Shown: positions 9,541-20,714, numbered from the stretch's first letter. The stretch is DNA of 64,000 nt from Chondrosia reniformis (GCA_947172415.1 OX359195.1:1984001-2048000), one strand, 5' to 3'. The notes: generated by a model not told the origin, from the sequence alone. Numbers and translations: made by a program.

Positions 9541-10109
9541 AACGAATGAATGAATGAATAACTCTGACGTCATGATCTCCAGTGCTGGAGGTAGCCCTTA
9601 CAACATAGCAGGAATGTAATCTTAGGTGCTAGTGTTAACAGTCATTATACATTATAAATTAAAATTGTCCATCCAGCACTTTCTTGGTCTTCCTCTTGGT
9701 CTTCTGCCAGTCACCTCCTCACTGTACACACGCCTCACAAGTCTTTCCCCTTCCAATACCATTTAGTTTCTCCTTCCATGCTCTCTGCTTCTTTCGGGCT
9801 ACTTCCACAACTGCTTCCTGTTTCAACCTTTGTCTGATGTCCTCCTTCCTAACTTTATCTAGCTTTGTCACTCCTTCCACTCTCCTCAAATACCTCATCT
9901 CTGTCGCCTGCAGTCTGCTCATACGTATGTCGCTTCTGTATAGTCCAGGTTTCACACCCATATAATAGCGTAGGAACCACCATTGCATTAAACACTCTCA
10001 GCTTTGTTCCCTTGCTCAGCTCTCTTTTCTCCAGGACTTCTGATCTCATTGCTCCAATCACCTTCGATGCAGTTCCAATTCTATTCTCTATCTCTTCTTC
10101 GCATGAACC
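9541..10109 (-). mobile_element. 5-prime truncated non-LTR retrotransposon (LINE) with RT C-terminal region
   Basis: Minus-strand frames give ENRIGTASKVIGAMRSEV, then VVPTLLYGCETWTIQKR and, after a frameshift, RLQATEMRYLRRVEGVTK-D-VRKEDIRQRL. This is the classic thumb and tail of LINE reverse transcriptases. The 3-prime end is a CATT-type microsatellite (9545-9560). It is flanked by TTATTCAAAAC (9530-9540) and TTATTCAAACC (10110-10120), an 11-bp target duplication with one mismatch. Other R1 copies show the uninterrupted site (about 717, 15893, 26826, 44217 and 62406). The element is about 570 bp and dead. Confidence 0.85.
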
Positions 10110-10860
10110 TTATTCAAACCAAACCCATTATTTATACAAAACAACCAATTGTGTATATAAACATACTCATTGTTTATGTAACGCTTCTGTATGCGGTTGT
10201 GTAAAATTTTTTCGGAAAACTGTAAGTTACTTTTGACTTGTGCCGTAATTAAAACAAAATTAGTTAGTTAAATATCCATTGATGCCATGCCAAGTACCAA
10301 TGCAGTGGTTACAAGTTACTAGAGACAAGAGTGGTCCACCAACTACCTCATCCAAAAGCTCTCAGTAGCAGTCCAGTGAGGGAACTCTGATCAACTACCA
10401 CTGGAGTGTGTGGAGTTGTGATGGATGTATTTATCTTCTTTCTCTCCTCTGCTAAGGCCACTGCCGCTCCGGCCTCCCTGACGTTCCTTGGCAAGTAAGA
10501 AGGTGCAGGTTGCATCCCAGACCACCAGCTTCCTGTTTTATTGATACTATTGTTATACTATCAGGTGGCTTGCCATCTGATCTGTATATAGGGACCTGGT
10601 TCCAGGTGAGATGGTAATTTGACTATACAGTGAGTGTCCTGTGGAAGATGTTATTCGTGTCTGAATGTCAGGGGGTTATGTACTTACAATAGTAATAAAG
10701 TATGTTCTATTCTAGATTGACTCATTTGTCAGGGATATGCAGGATTTATGCAGCCTCAATTTCTGTAGTAATGTTTTATAGCTCTTGCAATTACATGATC
10801 CAATTATAAGGTTAATGTACCTTTGAATGATTGTGCAATAATTGCCTGGTCTTTTTTTGT
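10110..10860. repeat. Dispersed repeat R1, copy 2 (second part)
   Basis: Continuation of R1 after the LINE, including the GAATTTTTCGGAAAACTG-type block near 10205 and a block around GGGACCTGGTTCCAGGTGAG near 10600. No gene is seen. Confidence 0.55.
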
Positions 10861-12249
10861 GTAAGTACATATCAAAATCTGAATATGTAGTTTTATGTTG
10901 ATGTAGTAAGTTTATTTTCTATTTGCGTCACATAAGTGTATGTTCTTCTCTACCCTCACATGTGATATGTACTTCTTAAATATACAACAAACCTGCTGGG
11001 GTACCTGTATACAGAATTAGTAGTGAAAATGAGCAAAAATACTTCTCAAGTGAGATAGTACAACTGTAGACTTTTGAATAAATTGTTAGGAGTTGTTTGT
11101 GATGTTATACGTCATGGTTGCAAGAAATAGAATAAAATGACTTGCTTGTCCATTGGAATAATACTTCCTCAGTTATGTAATAAAGTAATGTTACATTGCT
11201 GAGATGAAGAAGTTTCAGTTTGTTACTTATTTTCTAGTGGTCAAATGTTGTCCTGTACGATATATGTACAAATTGTATTAGTGTGTATAGTGCAAATATA
11301 CTTTATAATATACTACTCAAAATGTACAGTGTACCAGTTGTCTCCTTCAAAATACTACTCAAAATAGTTTTCTATTAACTACTGTACAATTGTATGTCAG
11401 CAAAGTTCGGTTCCTCTGTCACCTGTAGTGTTCTGTTTATGTTCTCTGTTAGTCTGGCATGCTCTCCCCCACTTTCTGCCCCCAACGATAATGGCACGGG
11501 GGTGAGAAAGTAGGGTCTAGCAGAAAAAGTAATTGCCACACCTCAACTAATCAGCTTGCAACTACGTACCTATTTCACACCAGTAAATGAACATCTTGTT
11601 TGAAATGCATTCATTATGTCATAGTGGTATCCTCTAGTGTGTGTGAGTATATAGTAACTTCTTCATCTCAGCAATGTAACATTACTTTATATGTATAATT
11701 GAACAGAATTCTTTAAATGAACGTATTTTTTATGATAATGTGTCGAGAGAGAGAGTATATGTTTAAATAACAGAACAGTTTGTGGTTTTAAGATTCTCTC
11801 AGTCATGTCTTTTTCAAATGAAATATTGCTTTGAAGCACCATCCAATGTGTAGTTTGAATTTATACTATTTAATATCCTGTCAATCTCATAGGAAGATAA
11901 TACAGTTTTCAATTTATTAGGAAAGTTAAAGGAAATGTTTACATTCATTCTACAAAATACATTTATAGTCGACTTGAGCTATAAGTTCTAAATGATCTAC
12001 CAATTGTATCAAAGTCATGTTATTCAGCTAGTTTGTTGTGCAATATCGAAATGGTTTCAGTTTGCACTTTATAGTGTAACTGAGACCACTTGAATGAGAC
12101 TAATTATTACTTTAGCTATTACAGTAGTTATACAGTAAATGATCTACCACTTGTATTGAGGTCATGTTATTCTGCTAGTTTGTTGTGCAATATTGAAATG
12201 GTTACAGTTTGCACTTTATAGTGTACCTGAGACTGTTCATTACCACTTG

Positions 12250-12480
12250 TAAATACCCTGACTCTCCTCATTCTATATATGACCATTATATATATTGAGT
12301 TCCCAACTCCTTCCTTATCACATAAACCATGTAATGATCACTCACACCAGTATCCACGCACCCGGACTCCCTAATAGCACCTCATTTACTGACATATATG
12401 TGATCAATCAATGTTCTATTACCATAGAGGCCTCCTGGGTCATCCGGTCAAGTAAAATGATTGTGTTCCAGTCATAGCGT
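12250..12480 (-). pseudogene. LINE endonuclease C-terminal fragment
   Basis: On the minus strand, across frameshifts, one reads IDHIYVSNEVLLGSPGAW and GVSDHYMVYVIRKELG. IDHI plus SDHxxVY is the C-terminal signature (catalytic SDH) of LINE apurinic-like endonucleases. Related pieces are at 17750-18005 and 56540-56700. All are short and broken. Confidence 0.55.
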
Positions 12481-12564
12481 TCCAAAAGGTCTCATATATG
12501 TACTTTACTGCTACAAGAATGACAGACACACTCTTCCACACACTTAGCTTAGGGTAGACTTAGG

Positions 12565-12635
12565 GGGATTGTAGCTAAGTAGCAGAGCACTGGTGATCAT
12601 AATCGACTGTCTCGGCTTCAATTCCAAGCAATTGC
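12565..12635 (+). other. tRNA-like sequence, copy 2
   Basis: Paralogue of 2899-2969 with the D arm altered (GCTAAGTAGCAGAGC) and the anticodon arm partly unpaired. More decayed than copy 1. Confidence 0.4.
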
Positions 12636-12862
12636 TTCTTTCATATTTTCCCTTCTAGTGATATTTTAGACTGATTATAAATATACTTGTGGTTTGATTA
12701 TCACTTTGAATAGTTTTGTACATTTACCTATTGAGCACACACCTTTTAGATATAAGATTAATCAATGATTAATGAAGACTAAACAATTTCCTGATGAAAT
12801 GTGTTTAGTAACTATGGTAGTTACAACCGTTTGTCTTCCTTAGCTATGTTGACTGTTGTATT

Positions 12863-13915
12863 TCAAAGGACCCAGATCTCCAAAAGGTCAGTGTAGAAGT
12901 CTTCGTCACTCCTTTCTTGATCAGCACACCACCTGACTTCTATGTCTTCTTGACTTGGTTCAATGTCATGATGAAACCAGCCATATCTTGAACAGGACTG
13001 TGCAGTACTTGAGACACACCCCTGTCCATCCCACAGAGGGTCCTCCCAAGCAATCCTGTCTTCATAAACCGAACTATAGCCAGCTTCACAATAAAAGTTA
13101 TTACCAACAAAGTCAGGTACTCTAGTGAAGTTAAATGGATCAGTATCTCTTGGACATGCATAAATATCCGCATTAAGTTTATCAAGACCTACTGCCAGTG
13201 TCCAAAGATGCTTCCTTGGGTTGCCATGGGTGATGGAGAGGCCATCAACATATGAATCATTTATAGTTCTTATTGGTGACTGCCAGAATGCATCCATTGT
13301 ATAGTACTGATAACCTCTTGCATAACCACATACATGAGAGTAAGTAGTATTCACAGGAAAGGTCACTGAAGAGCATCCTCCAGGAGCTGCAACTGTGTCA
13401 CCTGCTCCATCAACACTTCTTCCACAAGCTCTCTGTCCTGTGTTGCTGTAAGATACCTCATTAAGACCACCTGGACACTCTGCTTCTGGATCAGTCATAT
13501 TGATGTAGGCCACTCTTCTCCAGTCACTACTAGTAATGTTACAAAGTGTTATTTCCTCTTCTTTAGGAGGAGGACAGTCTGAGGTTATGTGATCCATCAG
13601 TTGGTCTATCTTCTCACACAAGGAACTGTTGAGCTCCTCAATCTTCTTTTGGCATTCTGCTCTTTCTTCTCCAATCAGTTGTTTTATTTCATCAAGCTGT
13701 TTGACAATGGTGCTGGTGAGGTTTCCAAGATTAGTACTTGAAGAGCTGTGACACTTGTCATAAGACGCTTTTGCTAATATGGAGAAGAATGACTGCCAAG
13801 ATGCCATACTGGTAGAGTCATCATTGAGTGAGCAGTTAGTGTCCGCTGTACTTGTGAGTATGAAATGACTGGCCAGTATAGTAAGGAGAATCCAATTCCA
13901 CTTAGCAGAATTCAT
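12863..13915 (-). CDS. Secreted coiled-coil protein with Cys-rich C-terminal domain (family copy 4)
   Basis: Intact 350-aa single-exon ORF and the best reference copy of the secreted class. Signal peptide 1-25, coiled coil about 67-112, acidic linker 114-121 (PPPKEEE), C-terminal domain about 131-350 with all conserved cysteines, including Cys181 in GGCSS. The domain ends WFHHDIEPSQEDIEVRWC...LLEIWVL. N-glycosylation sites sit at about 126, 139, 189, 219 and 262. An adjacent pseudogene (P2) lies upstream in the same orientation. The promoter carries a TATA box and, further up, an inserted MITE. The function is unknown; secretion and coiled-coil oligomerisation are inferred. Confidence 0.87.
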   Translation of the reverse strand: MNSAKWNWILLTILASHFILTSTADTNCSLNDDSTSMASWQSFFSILAKASYDKCHSSSSTNLGNLTSTIVKQLDEIKQLIGEERAECQKKIEELNSSLCEKIDQLMDHITSDCPPPKEEEITLCNITSSDWRRVAYINMTDPEAECPGGLNEVSYSNTGQRACGRSVDGAGDTVAAPGGCSSVTFPVNTTYSHVCGYARGYQYYTMDAFWQSPIRTINDSYVDGLSITHGNPRKHLWTLAVGLDKLNADIYACPRDTDPFNFTRVPDFVGNNFYCEAGYSSVYEDRIAWEDPLWDGQGCVSSTAQSCSRYGWFHHDIEPSQEDIEVRWCADQERSDEDFYTDLLEIWVL

Positions 13916-14007
13916 CTTTTGGATCCTTTAAGTTGTCTGATGAGATTTAAGAGCTTGCTTCTCTAACAGTTGGTGGTTAGTTGAGAGGCAGCTACAATAT
14001 GAAGCTA

Positions 14008-14016
14008 CTTTTATAG
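14008..14016 (-). promoter_or_regulatory. TATA box of family copy 4
   Basis: CTATAAAAG on the minus strand 93 bp before the ATG. The 5-prime UTR block is conserved, though GCTGCAGCTCAACC is mutated to GCTGCCTCTCAACT. A MITE lies about 40 bp further upstream. Confidence 0.65.
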
Positions 14017-14057
14017 GAAATGGCACCGAATAGGTGACCATGACCAGTTCACAGGAT

Positions 14058-14272
14058 CAAATTACAGGTTTCATATGGAATGAAACCTATTTGAAACTCT
14101 TGGGAACTGCCAGGTTTCAAAAGACATGAAAGCATGATAAACTTGGAAAAGGATCTGGGAAAAACTTGAAACTTGTGAAATTAATCTCCTAGTGCATACT
14201 TGTCCACCCTTTGAAACCTGGCCGTTCAAGAAGTTTCAAATAGGTTTCATTCCATCTGAAACCTGTAATTTG
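14058..14272. mobile_element. 215-bp MITE in the promoter region of family copy 4
   Basis: Left end CAAATTACAGGTTTCATATG, right end CTGAAACCTGTAATTTG; the arms match over about 60 bp with a few mismatches (GGAATGAAACCTATTTGAAA and its complement). The equivalent position upstream of copy 1 (about 4380) and copy 5 (about 19592) lacks it: ACCAGTT is followed directly by (G/A)-AGTGTAAAAC. It has no coding capacity, and I cannot define a clean target duplication. Confidence 0.75.
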
Positions 14273-14589
14273 TAGTGTAAAACTTGATGATTGTCTACAT
14301 TTCATTTTCAGTTCAGTTTTTGTTGATATACAGTATAGAGTTTGAACAGATGCATGTAGTCATGTTAAGCAGGATCATGACAGAGATAGAGGACTTCTTG
14401 TAGCGGTAACATTTGTGATGTTATAATATGTTTAGCATACACTTTGATGCATTTAAGCTTGTTTGTCTGGGAGTGCACTTAAACTTGTGTGATTGAAACC
14501 ACCGTGTAGCAAATCAAACATCATTCAGTAAACTATGCTCGTGAATGAGATCTACTTTCAGCAACCTAACACAACTAATTACTGAAACC

Positions 14590-15305
14590 ATCAATATTTG
14601 TCACAAAAATGAACTGTTTTACAACATATCCAGCTCCATCCCGAAGTAGGCAGTTGCTGAAGTAGCGAATCCAGTTTTACAATAAAAATGGCCACCCACA
14701 AACTCAGGAAAATTGTTAAAGTTAAAAGTATCTTTGTCTCTTGGACACCTTCCTTTACCTTTTGTATCTTCATTCCATCAAACTGCCAGTGTCCACAGAT
14801 GCTGTCTTGGGCTACCACGAGTGATGGAGAGACCATCAACATACGTATGATCTGTCATCATCACTGAACTCTGGATATTACCCCTGCCCACTCATGTTCC
14901 CTGTTGAGTGCAATGAGCTAATGGGTGGAACTGAAGTTCACTTGATGGGAACCAGAGTCTCTCCCTAGCCACTCAAAAAGTTGGTCGATCGTTAAACAGC
15001 TGTATCGTCCTTATTAGGTCTCATCAGTATGGCATACGATGGAAGTTTGAGTGGCTAGTCTGCTCTTTCTTCTCCAATAAGTTGTTTTTTTCATCAAGCT
15101 ATTTGACAATGGTGCTGGTAAGGTTTCCAAGATCAGCACTTGAAAAGCTGTGACACTTGTCATAAGACTCTTTTGCTAATAAAGAGAAGAAGATGCCATA
15201 CTGGTAGAGTCATCATTGAGTGAGCAGTGAGTGAGCTGTACTTGTGCGTATCAAGTGACTGGCCAGTATAGTAAGGAGAATCCAATTGCACTTAGCAGAA
15301 TTCAT
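14590..15305 (-). pseudogene. Family pseudogene P2 with hammerhead element
   Basis: The start codon and signal peptide region (15200-15305) survive, with a deletion after the ATGGCATC equivalent, then part of the coiled coil (15060-15160). The gene centre is replaced by the hammerhead element and flanking sequence (about 14860-15057), then YVDGLSITRGSPRQHLWTL and a frameshifted, truncated C-terminus follow. P3 shares the same breakpoints and the same small deletion, so they were copied after becoming pseudogenes. This copy retains the empty site for the MITE found in P1. Confidence 0.78.
14966..15057 (-). ncRNA. Degenerate hammerhead element in P2
   Basis: Same layout as 5944-6035, with the perfect 12-bp outer inverted repeat TAGCCACTCAAA/TTTGAGTGGCTA and an intact CUGAUGA. 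GAAA has become GAUA and stem II has a mismatch (GACC/GGAC), so it should not cleave. Confidence 0.65.
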
Positions 15306-15389
15306 CTTTTGGATCCTTTGAGTTGTCTGATGAGATTTTGGAGCTTGCTTCTCTAACAGTTAGTGGTTGGTTGAGCTGCAGCTACAATA

Positions 15390-15690
15390 TGAAGCTGCCT
15401 TTATAGGAAACGAAACCATAGTAGTGGTTATGTTGTCATGGTTACTAATAACTTTTCATCTTAGGAGTTCAGTTGTTGTTGTTATATAAAGTTTGAACAG
15501 ATCTGTGTTGTCATGTTATGAGAGGGCACTGTAGTGGTAATGAATTCAACTATATACTGTACTAGAAGCGACTGACTCCAGGAAGCCCTTCCTGCTTTTA
15601 TGTTTTTCTGGAGACTAAATATTAGAATCAACTTTCTATGTATTGTTTTATTTTAATTTTATTTGTCTTGTATAATTTATAAATACACGT
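15390..15690. other. Decayed promoter of P2 and unassigned sequence
   Basis: A TATA-like CTATAAAGG (about 15398-15406, minus) is the weakened promoter of P2. The rest resembles the upstream region of other copies, then a segment with CAGGAAGCCCTTCCTG that is related to 47230 and 62130. No gene is seen. Confidence 0.4.
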
Positions 15691-16640
15691 TTCCATAATC
15701 TATTCATATACACATACACAGTGGGTGCGAAAGAACAGCATGATGATTGTATATGCACATGCGGTGGGTGCAAACATGTTTGTGTAACATTTTGTCATCA
15801 TCAAATAGACATTTTATATAAACAACAAATTGGCTGTTGACCAGGTAAGTTTAAGGCTGGCTTTGCTAAATAGCCCCAATTACATTATTCAAAACAAAGC
15901 CGTTGTTTATAGAAGACAACCAATTGTGTATATAATCATACTCATTGTTAATGTAACGCCTCTGTATGTGGTTCTGTAAAAATACGTAGGGAATTTTTCG
16001 GAAAACTGTAAGTTACTTTTGACTTGTGCCGTAATTAAAATAAAATTAGTTAGTTAAATATCCATTGATGCCATGCCAAGTACCAATGCAGTGGTTACAA
16101 GTTACTAGAGACAAGAGTGGTCCACCAACTACCTCATCCAAATGCTCTCAGTAGCAGTCCAGTGAGGGAACTCTGATCAACTACCACTGGAGTGTGTGGA
16201 GTTGTGATGGATGTATTTATCTTCTTTCTCTCCTCTGCTAAGGCCACTGCCACTTCGGCCTCCCTGACGGTGCTTGGCAGGTAAGAAGGTGCAGGTTGCA
16301 TCCCAGACCACCAGCTTCCTGTTTCATTGATATACTGACAAGTGGCTTGCCATCTGATCTGTATATAGGGACCTGGTTCCAGGTGAGATGGTAATTTGAC
16401 TATACAGTGAGTGTCCTGTGGAAGATGTCATTCATGTCTGAATGTCAAGGGGTTATGTACGTACTTACAATAGTAAAAAAGTATGTTCTATTCTAGACTG
16501 ACTCATTTGTCATAGATTCATGCAGCCCCAATTTCTGTAGTAATGTTTTATAGCTATTGCAATTACATGATCCAATTATAAGGTTAATGTACCTTTGAAT
16601 GTTTGTGCAATAATTGCCTGGTTTTGGTGTTTTAGTCGAA
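15690..16640. repeat. Dispersed repeat R1, copy 3
   Basis: Homologous to 700-1260 and 10110-10860, with the GGAATTTTTCGGAAAACTGT block near 15990. Lacks the LINE insertion seen at 9541. No gene is seen. Confidence 0.55.
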
Positions 16641-17749
16641 GAACATATCAAAATCTGAAAATGTAGTTTTGTGCTGATGTAGTAAAGTCTATTTTCTGTT
16701 TGCTTCACATTATCGTATGCTCTTATCTACCCTCACACGTGATATGTACTCAAGTGAGATAGTACAACTGTAGACTTTTGAATAAATTGTTGGGAATTGT
16801 TTGTGATGTTATACAATATGTCATGGTTGCAAGAAATAGAATAAATGACAATTTTATCTTGCTTGTTCATTGGAATAATTCCTTAGTTTGTTACTTATTT
16901 TCTAGTGGTCAAATGTTGTCCTCTTGTCCTACGTATGTACAAATTGTATGTGTATAGTGCAAATATACTTATAATTTACTACTCAAAATGTTCAGTGTAC
17001 CAGTCTCCTTCATAATACTACTCTAAATAGTTTTCTATTAACTACTGTACAATTGTATGTCAGCAAAGTTCGGTTCCTCTGTCACCCGTAGTGTTCTGTT
17101 TATGTTCTCTGTTAGTCTGGCATGCTCTCCCCCACTTCCTGCCCCCTACGATAATTGCGTGGGGGCGAGAAAGTAGGGTCTAGCAGAAAAAGTAATTGCC
17201 ACACCTCAACCAGTCAGCTTACAACTACGTACCTATTTCACACCAGTAAATGAACGTCTTGTTTGAAATGCATTTATAATAGTGATATCCTCTAGTGTGT
17301 GTGAGTAGAAACTTCTTCATCTTAGCAATGTAACATTACTTTATACATATGATTGAACAGAATTCTTTAAATGTACGTATTTTTTATGATAATGTGTAGA
17401 GAGAGAGTATATGTTTAAATAACAGAACAGTTTGTGGTTTTAAGATTCTCTCAGATGTGTCTTTTTCAAATAGAATATTGCTTTGAAATACCATCCAATG
17501 CTTGTGTAGTTTGAATTTATACTGCAATATCCTGTCAATCTCGTGGGATGATAATACAGTTTTCAGGAAAGCTAAAGGAAATGTTTACATTCATTCTACA
17601 AAATACATTTATAGTCGACTTGAGCTATTACAGTAGTTATACAGTAAATGATCTACCACTAGTACTTGTATTGAGGTCATGTTATTCAGCTAGTTTGTTG
17701 TGCAATATTGAAATGGTTACAGTTTGCACTTTATAGTGTACCTGAGACT

Positions 17750-18005
17750 GTTCGTTACCACTTGTAAATGCCCTGACTCTCCTCATTCTTTGACCATTAT
17801 ATTGAGTGCCCAACCTCTTCCTTATCACATAAACCATGTAATGATCACTCACACCAGTATCCACACACCCGGACTCCGTAATATCACCTCAGTTACGGAC
17901 ATATATTATGTGATCAATCAATGTTCTAGTATTTGGTATCACCATAGTGGCGTCCTGGGTCATCCGGTCAAGTCAAATGATTGTGTTCCAGCCATAGTGT
18001 TGCAT
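17750..18005 (-). pseudogene. LINE endonuclease C-terminal fragment, copy 2
   Basis: Minus-strand frame reads MDTGVSDHYMVYVIRKRLG, with the catalytic-type SDH motif. A preceding LIT-YMSVTEV segment in another frame corresponds to IDHIYVSN of copy 1 at 12250. Broken by stops. Confidence 0.55.
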
Positions 18006-18104
18006 GGAATGTGGATTGCCACACAAAGCTCTCAAATACATACTTTACTACTATAAGAATAACAGACACACTCTTCCACACACTTAGCTTAGGGTAGACT
18101 TAGG

Positions 18105-18175
18105 GGGATTGTAGCTAAGTGGCAGAGCACTGGTGATCATGATCGACTGTCTAGGCTTCAATTCCAAGCAATTGC
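18105..18175 (+). other. tRNA-like sequence, copy 3
   Basis: Paralogue of 2899-2969 and 12565-12635. The D arm is partly kept (GCTAAGTGGCAGAGC); the anticodon stem no longer pairs. Confidence 0.4.
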
Positions 18176-18403
18176 TTTTTTCATATTTTCCCTCCTAATG
18201 ATGTTTTAGACTGATTATAATTATACTTGTGGTTTGATTATCACTTTGAATAGTTTTTTACATTTACCTATTGAGCACACACCTTTTAGATATAAGATTA
18301 ATCAATGATTAATGAAGACTAAACAATTTCCTGATGAAAAATGTTTAATAACTATGGTAGTTACAACAGTTTGCCTTTCCTAGCTATGTTGAATGTTGTA
18401 TTT

Positions 18404-19467
18404 TCAAAGGACCCAGATCTCCAAAAGGTCAGTGTAGAAGTCTTCGTCACTCCTTTCTTGATCAGCACACCACCTGACTTCTATGTCTTCTTGACTTGGT
18501 TCAATGTCATGATGAAACCAGCCATATATCTTGAACAGGACTGTGCAGTACTTGAGACACACCCCTGTCCATCCCACAAAGGGTCCTTCCAAGCAATCCT
18601 GTCTTCATAAACAGAACTATAGCCAGCTTCACAATAAAAATTATTACCAACAAAGTCAGGAACTCTAGTGAAGTTAAATGGATCAGTATCTCTTGGTCAT
18701 GCATAAACATCCGCATTAAGTTTATCAAGACCTACTGCCAGTGTCCAAAGATGCTTCCTTGGGTTGCCATGGGTGATGGAGAGGCCATCAACATATGAAT
18801 CATTTATAGTTCTTATTGGTGACTGCCAGAATGCATCCATTGTATAGTACTGATAACCTCTTGCATAACCACATACATGAGAGTAAGTAGTATTCACAGG
18901 AAAGGTCACTGAAGAGCATCCTCCAGGAGCTGCAACTGTGTCACCTGCTCCATCAACACTTCTTCCACAAGCTCTCTGTCCTGTGTTGCTGTAAGATACC
19001 TCATTAAGACCACCTGGACACTCTGCTTCTGGATCAGTCATATTGATGTAGGCCACTCTTCTCCATTCACTACTAGTAATGCTACAAAGTGTTATTTCCT
19101 CTTCTTCAGGAGGAGGACAGTCTGAGGTTATGTGATCCATCAGTTGGTCTATCTTCTCACACAAGGAACTGTTGAGCTCCTCAATCTTCTTTTGGCATTC
19201 TGCTCTTTCTTCTCCAATCAGTTGTTTTATTTCATCAAGTTGTTTGACAATGGTGCTGGTGAGGTTTCCAAGATCAGCACTTGAAGAGCTGTGACACTTG
19301 TCATAAGATGCTTCTGCAAATAAAGAGAAGAATGACTGCCAAGATGCCATACTGGTAGAGTCATCATTGAGTGAGCAGTTAGTGTCAGCTGTACTTGTGA
19401 GTATGTAATGACTGGCCAGTATGGTAAGGAGAATCCAATTCCACTTAGCAGAATTCATCTTTTGCAT
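18404..19467 (-). pseudogene. Family copy 5, one nonsense and one frameshift lesion
   Basis: Reads as a secreted-type copy very close to 12863-13915 through signal peptide, coiled coil and the first half of the domain. At 18697-18699 the conserved Cys codon of DVYAC-PRD is a TGA stop. A 2-bp insertion (CCATATATCTTG instead of CCATATCTTG) near 18528 shifts the SRYGWFHHD frame. Otherwise the C-terminus to EIWVL is intact. A second start (MQK) lies three codons upstream of the conserved MNSAKW. The promoter is well conserved, so the copy looks recently lost. Confidence 0.82.
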
Positions 19468-19551
19468 CTTTTGAGTTGTCTGATGAGATTTAGGAGCTTG
19501 CTTCTCTAACAGTTGGTGGTTAGTTGAGCTGCAGCTACAGTGATGAAGCTG

Positions 19552-19560
19552 CTTTTATAG
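19552..19560 (-). promoter_or_regulatory. TATA box of family copy 5
   Basis: CTATAAAAG on the minus strand with the conserved downstream GCTGCAGCTCAACT block. Confidence 0.6.
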
Positions 19561-19909
19561 GAAATGGCACCGAATAGGTGACCATGACCAGTTGTAGTGT
19601 AAAACTTTGATGATTGTTGTCTCCATTTCATTTTCAGTTCAGTTGTTGTTGATATACAGTATAGACTTTGAACAGATCCATGTAGTCATGTTAAGGAGGA
19701 TCATGACAGAGATAGAGGACCTCTTGTAGCGGTAACATTTGTGATGTTATAATATGAAGCACACACTTTGATGCACATAGCTTGTTTGTCTGGGAGTGCA
19801 ACTTAAACTTGTGTGATTGAAATCACCGTGTAGTAAATCAAACATCATTCAGTAAACTACGCTAGTGTATGAGATCTACTTTCAGCAACCTAACACAACT
19901 AATTACAGA

Positions 19910-20632
19910 AACCATCAATATTTGTCACAAAAATGAGCAGTTTTACAACATAACCAGCTCCATCCCAAAGTAGGCAGTTGCTGAAGTAGCGAATCCAGTT
20001 TTACAATGATAATGGCCACCCACAAAGTCAGGAAAATTGTTAAAGTTAAAAGTATCTTTGTCTCTTGGACACCTTCCTTTACCTTTTGTATCTTCATCCC
20101 ATCCAACTGCCAGTGTCCACAGATGCTGTCTTGGGCTACCACGAGTGATGGAGAGACCATCAACATACGTATGATCTGTCATCATCACTGAACTCTGGAT
20201 ATTACCCCTGCCCACTTATGTCCCCTGAAGAGTGCAATGAGCTAATGGGTGGAACCGAAGTTCGCTTGATGGGCACCAGAGTCTCCCCCTAGCCACTCAA
20301 AAAGTTGGTCGAGCGATAAACAGCTGTTTCGTCCTTATTAGGACTCATCAGTATGGCATACGATGGAAGTTTGAGTGGCTAGTCTGCTCTTTCTTCTCCA
20401 ATAAGTTGTTTTATTTCATCAAGCTATTTGACAATGGTGCTGGTAAGGTTTCCAAGATCAGCACTTGAAAAGCTGTGACACTTGTCATAAGACTCTTTTG
20501 CTAATAAAGAGAAGAAGATGCCATACTGGTAGAGTCATCATTGAGTGAGCAGTTAGTGTCAGCTGTACTTGTGAGTATGAAGTGACTGGCCAGTATAGTA
20601 AGGAGAATCCAATTCCACTTAACCGAATTCAT
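19910..20632 (-). pseudogene. Family pseudogene P3 with hammerhead element
   Basis: Same structure as P2: start codon at 20632, signal peptide region, a small deletion, coiled-coil piece, central replacement by the hammerhead element, then TYVDGLSITRGSPRQHLWTLAVG, CPRDKDTFNFNNFPDFVGGH and CKTGFATS. The final part is frameshifted around LLWDGAG and lost after the WF of WFHREI. It belongs to the second flavour of C-terminal domain (SDPLWDGAGC type). Confidence 0.78.
20290..20381 (-). ncRNA. Hammerhead ribozyme element in P3 (intact core)
   Basis: Minus strand: CUGAUGA (20345-20351), stem II GUCC/GGAC, loop UAAUAA, GAAA (20327-20330), stem III ACAGCUGU, then U; the outer 12-bp inverted repeat TAGCCACTCAAA/TTTGAGTGGCTA is intact. 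Proximal stem I offers AUA/UAU, one mismatch, then GC/GC. All core residues are present. Confidence 0.75.
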
Positions 20633-20714
20633 CTTTTGAATCCTTTGAGTTGTCTGATGAGATTTAGGAGCTTGCTTCTCTAACAGTTAGTGGTTGGTTG
20701 AGCTGCAGCTACAG

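Larger units (their letters stand above)
10860..12855. repeat. Array intergenic repeat R3, copy 2
   Basis: Homologous to 1240-3190 apart from the MITE there. It includes the GGCATGCTCTCCCCCACTT block at about 11457, a LINE endonuclease fragment (12250-12480) and a tRNA-like sequence (12565-12635). No host gene is seen. Confidence 0.6.
16740..18400. repeat. Array intergenic repeat R3, copy 3
   Basis: Homologous to 10950-12860 and 1900-3190, with the GGCATGCTCTCCCCCACTT block at 17118, a LINE endonuclease fragment and a tRNA-like sequence. No host gene is seen. Confidence 0.6.

Noticed and set aside
9684..10236. Plus-strand frames of about 90-120 codons
   Set aside because: Antisense to the LINE reverse-transcriptase fragment, whose minus-strand motifs are clear.
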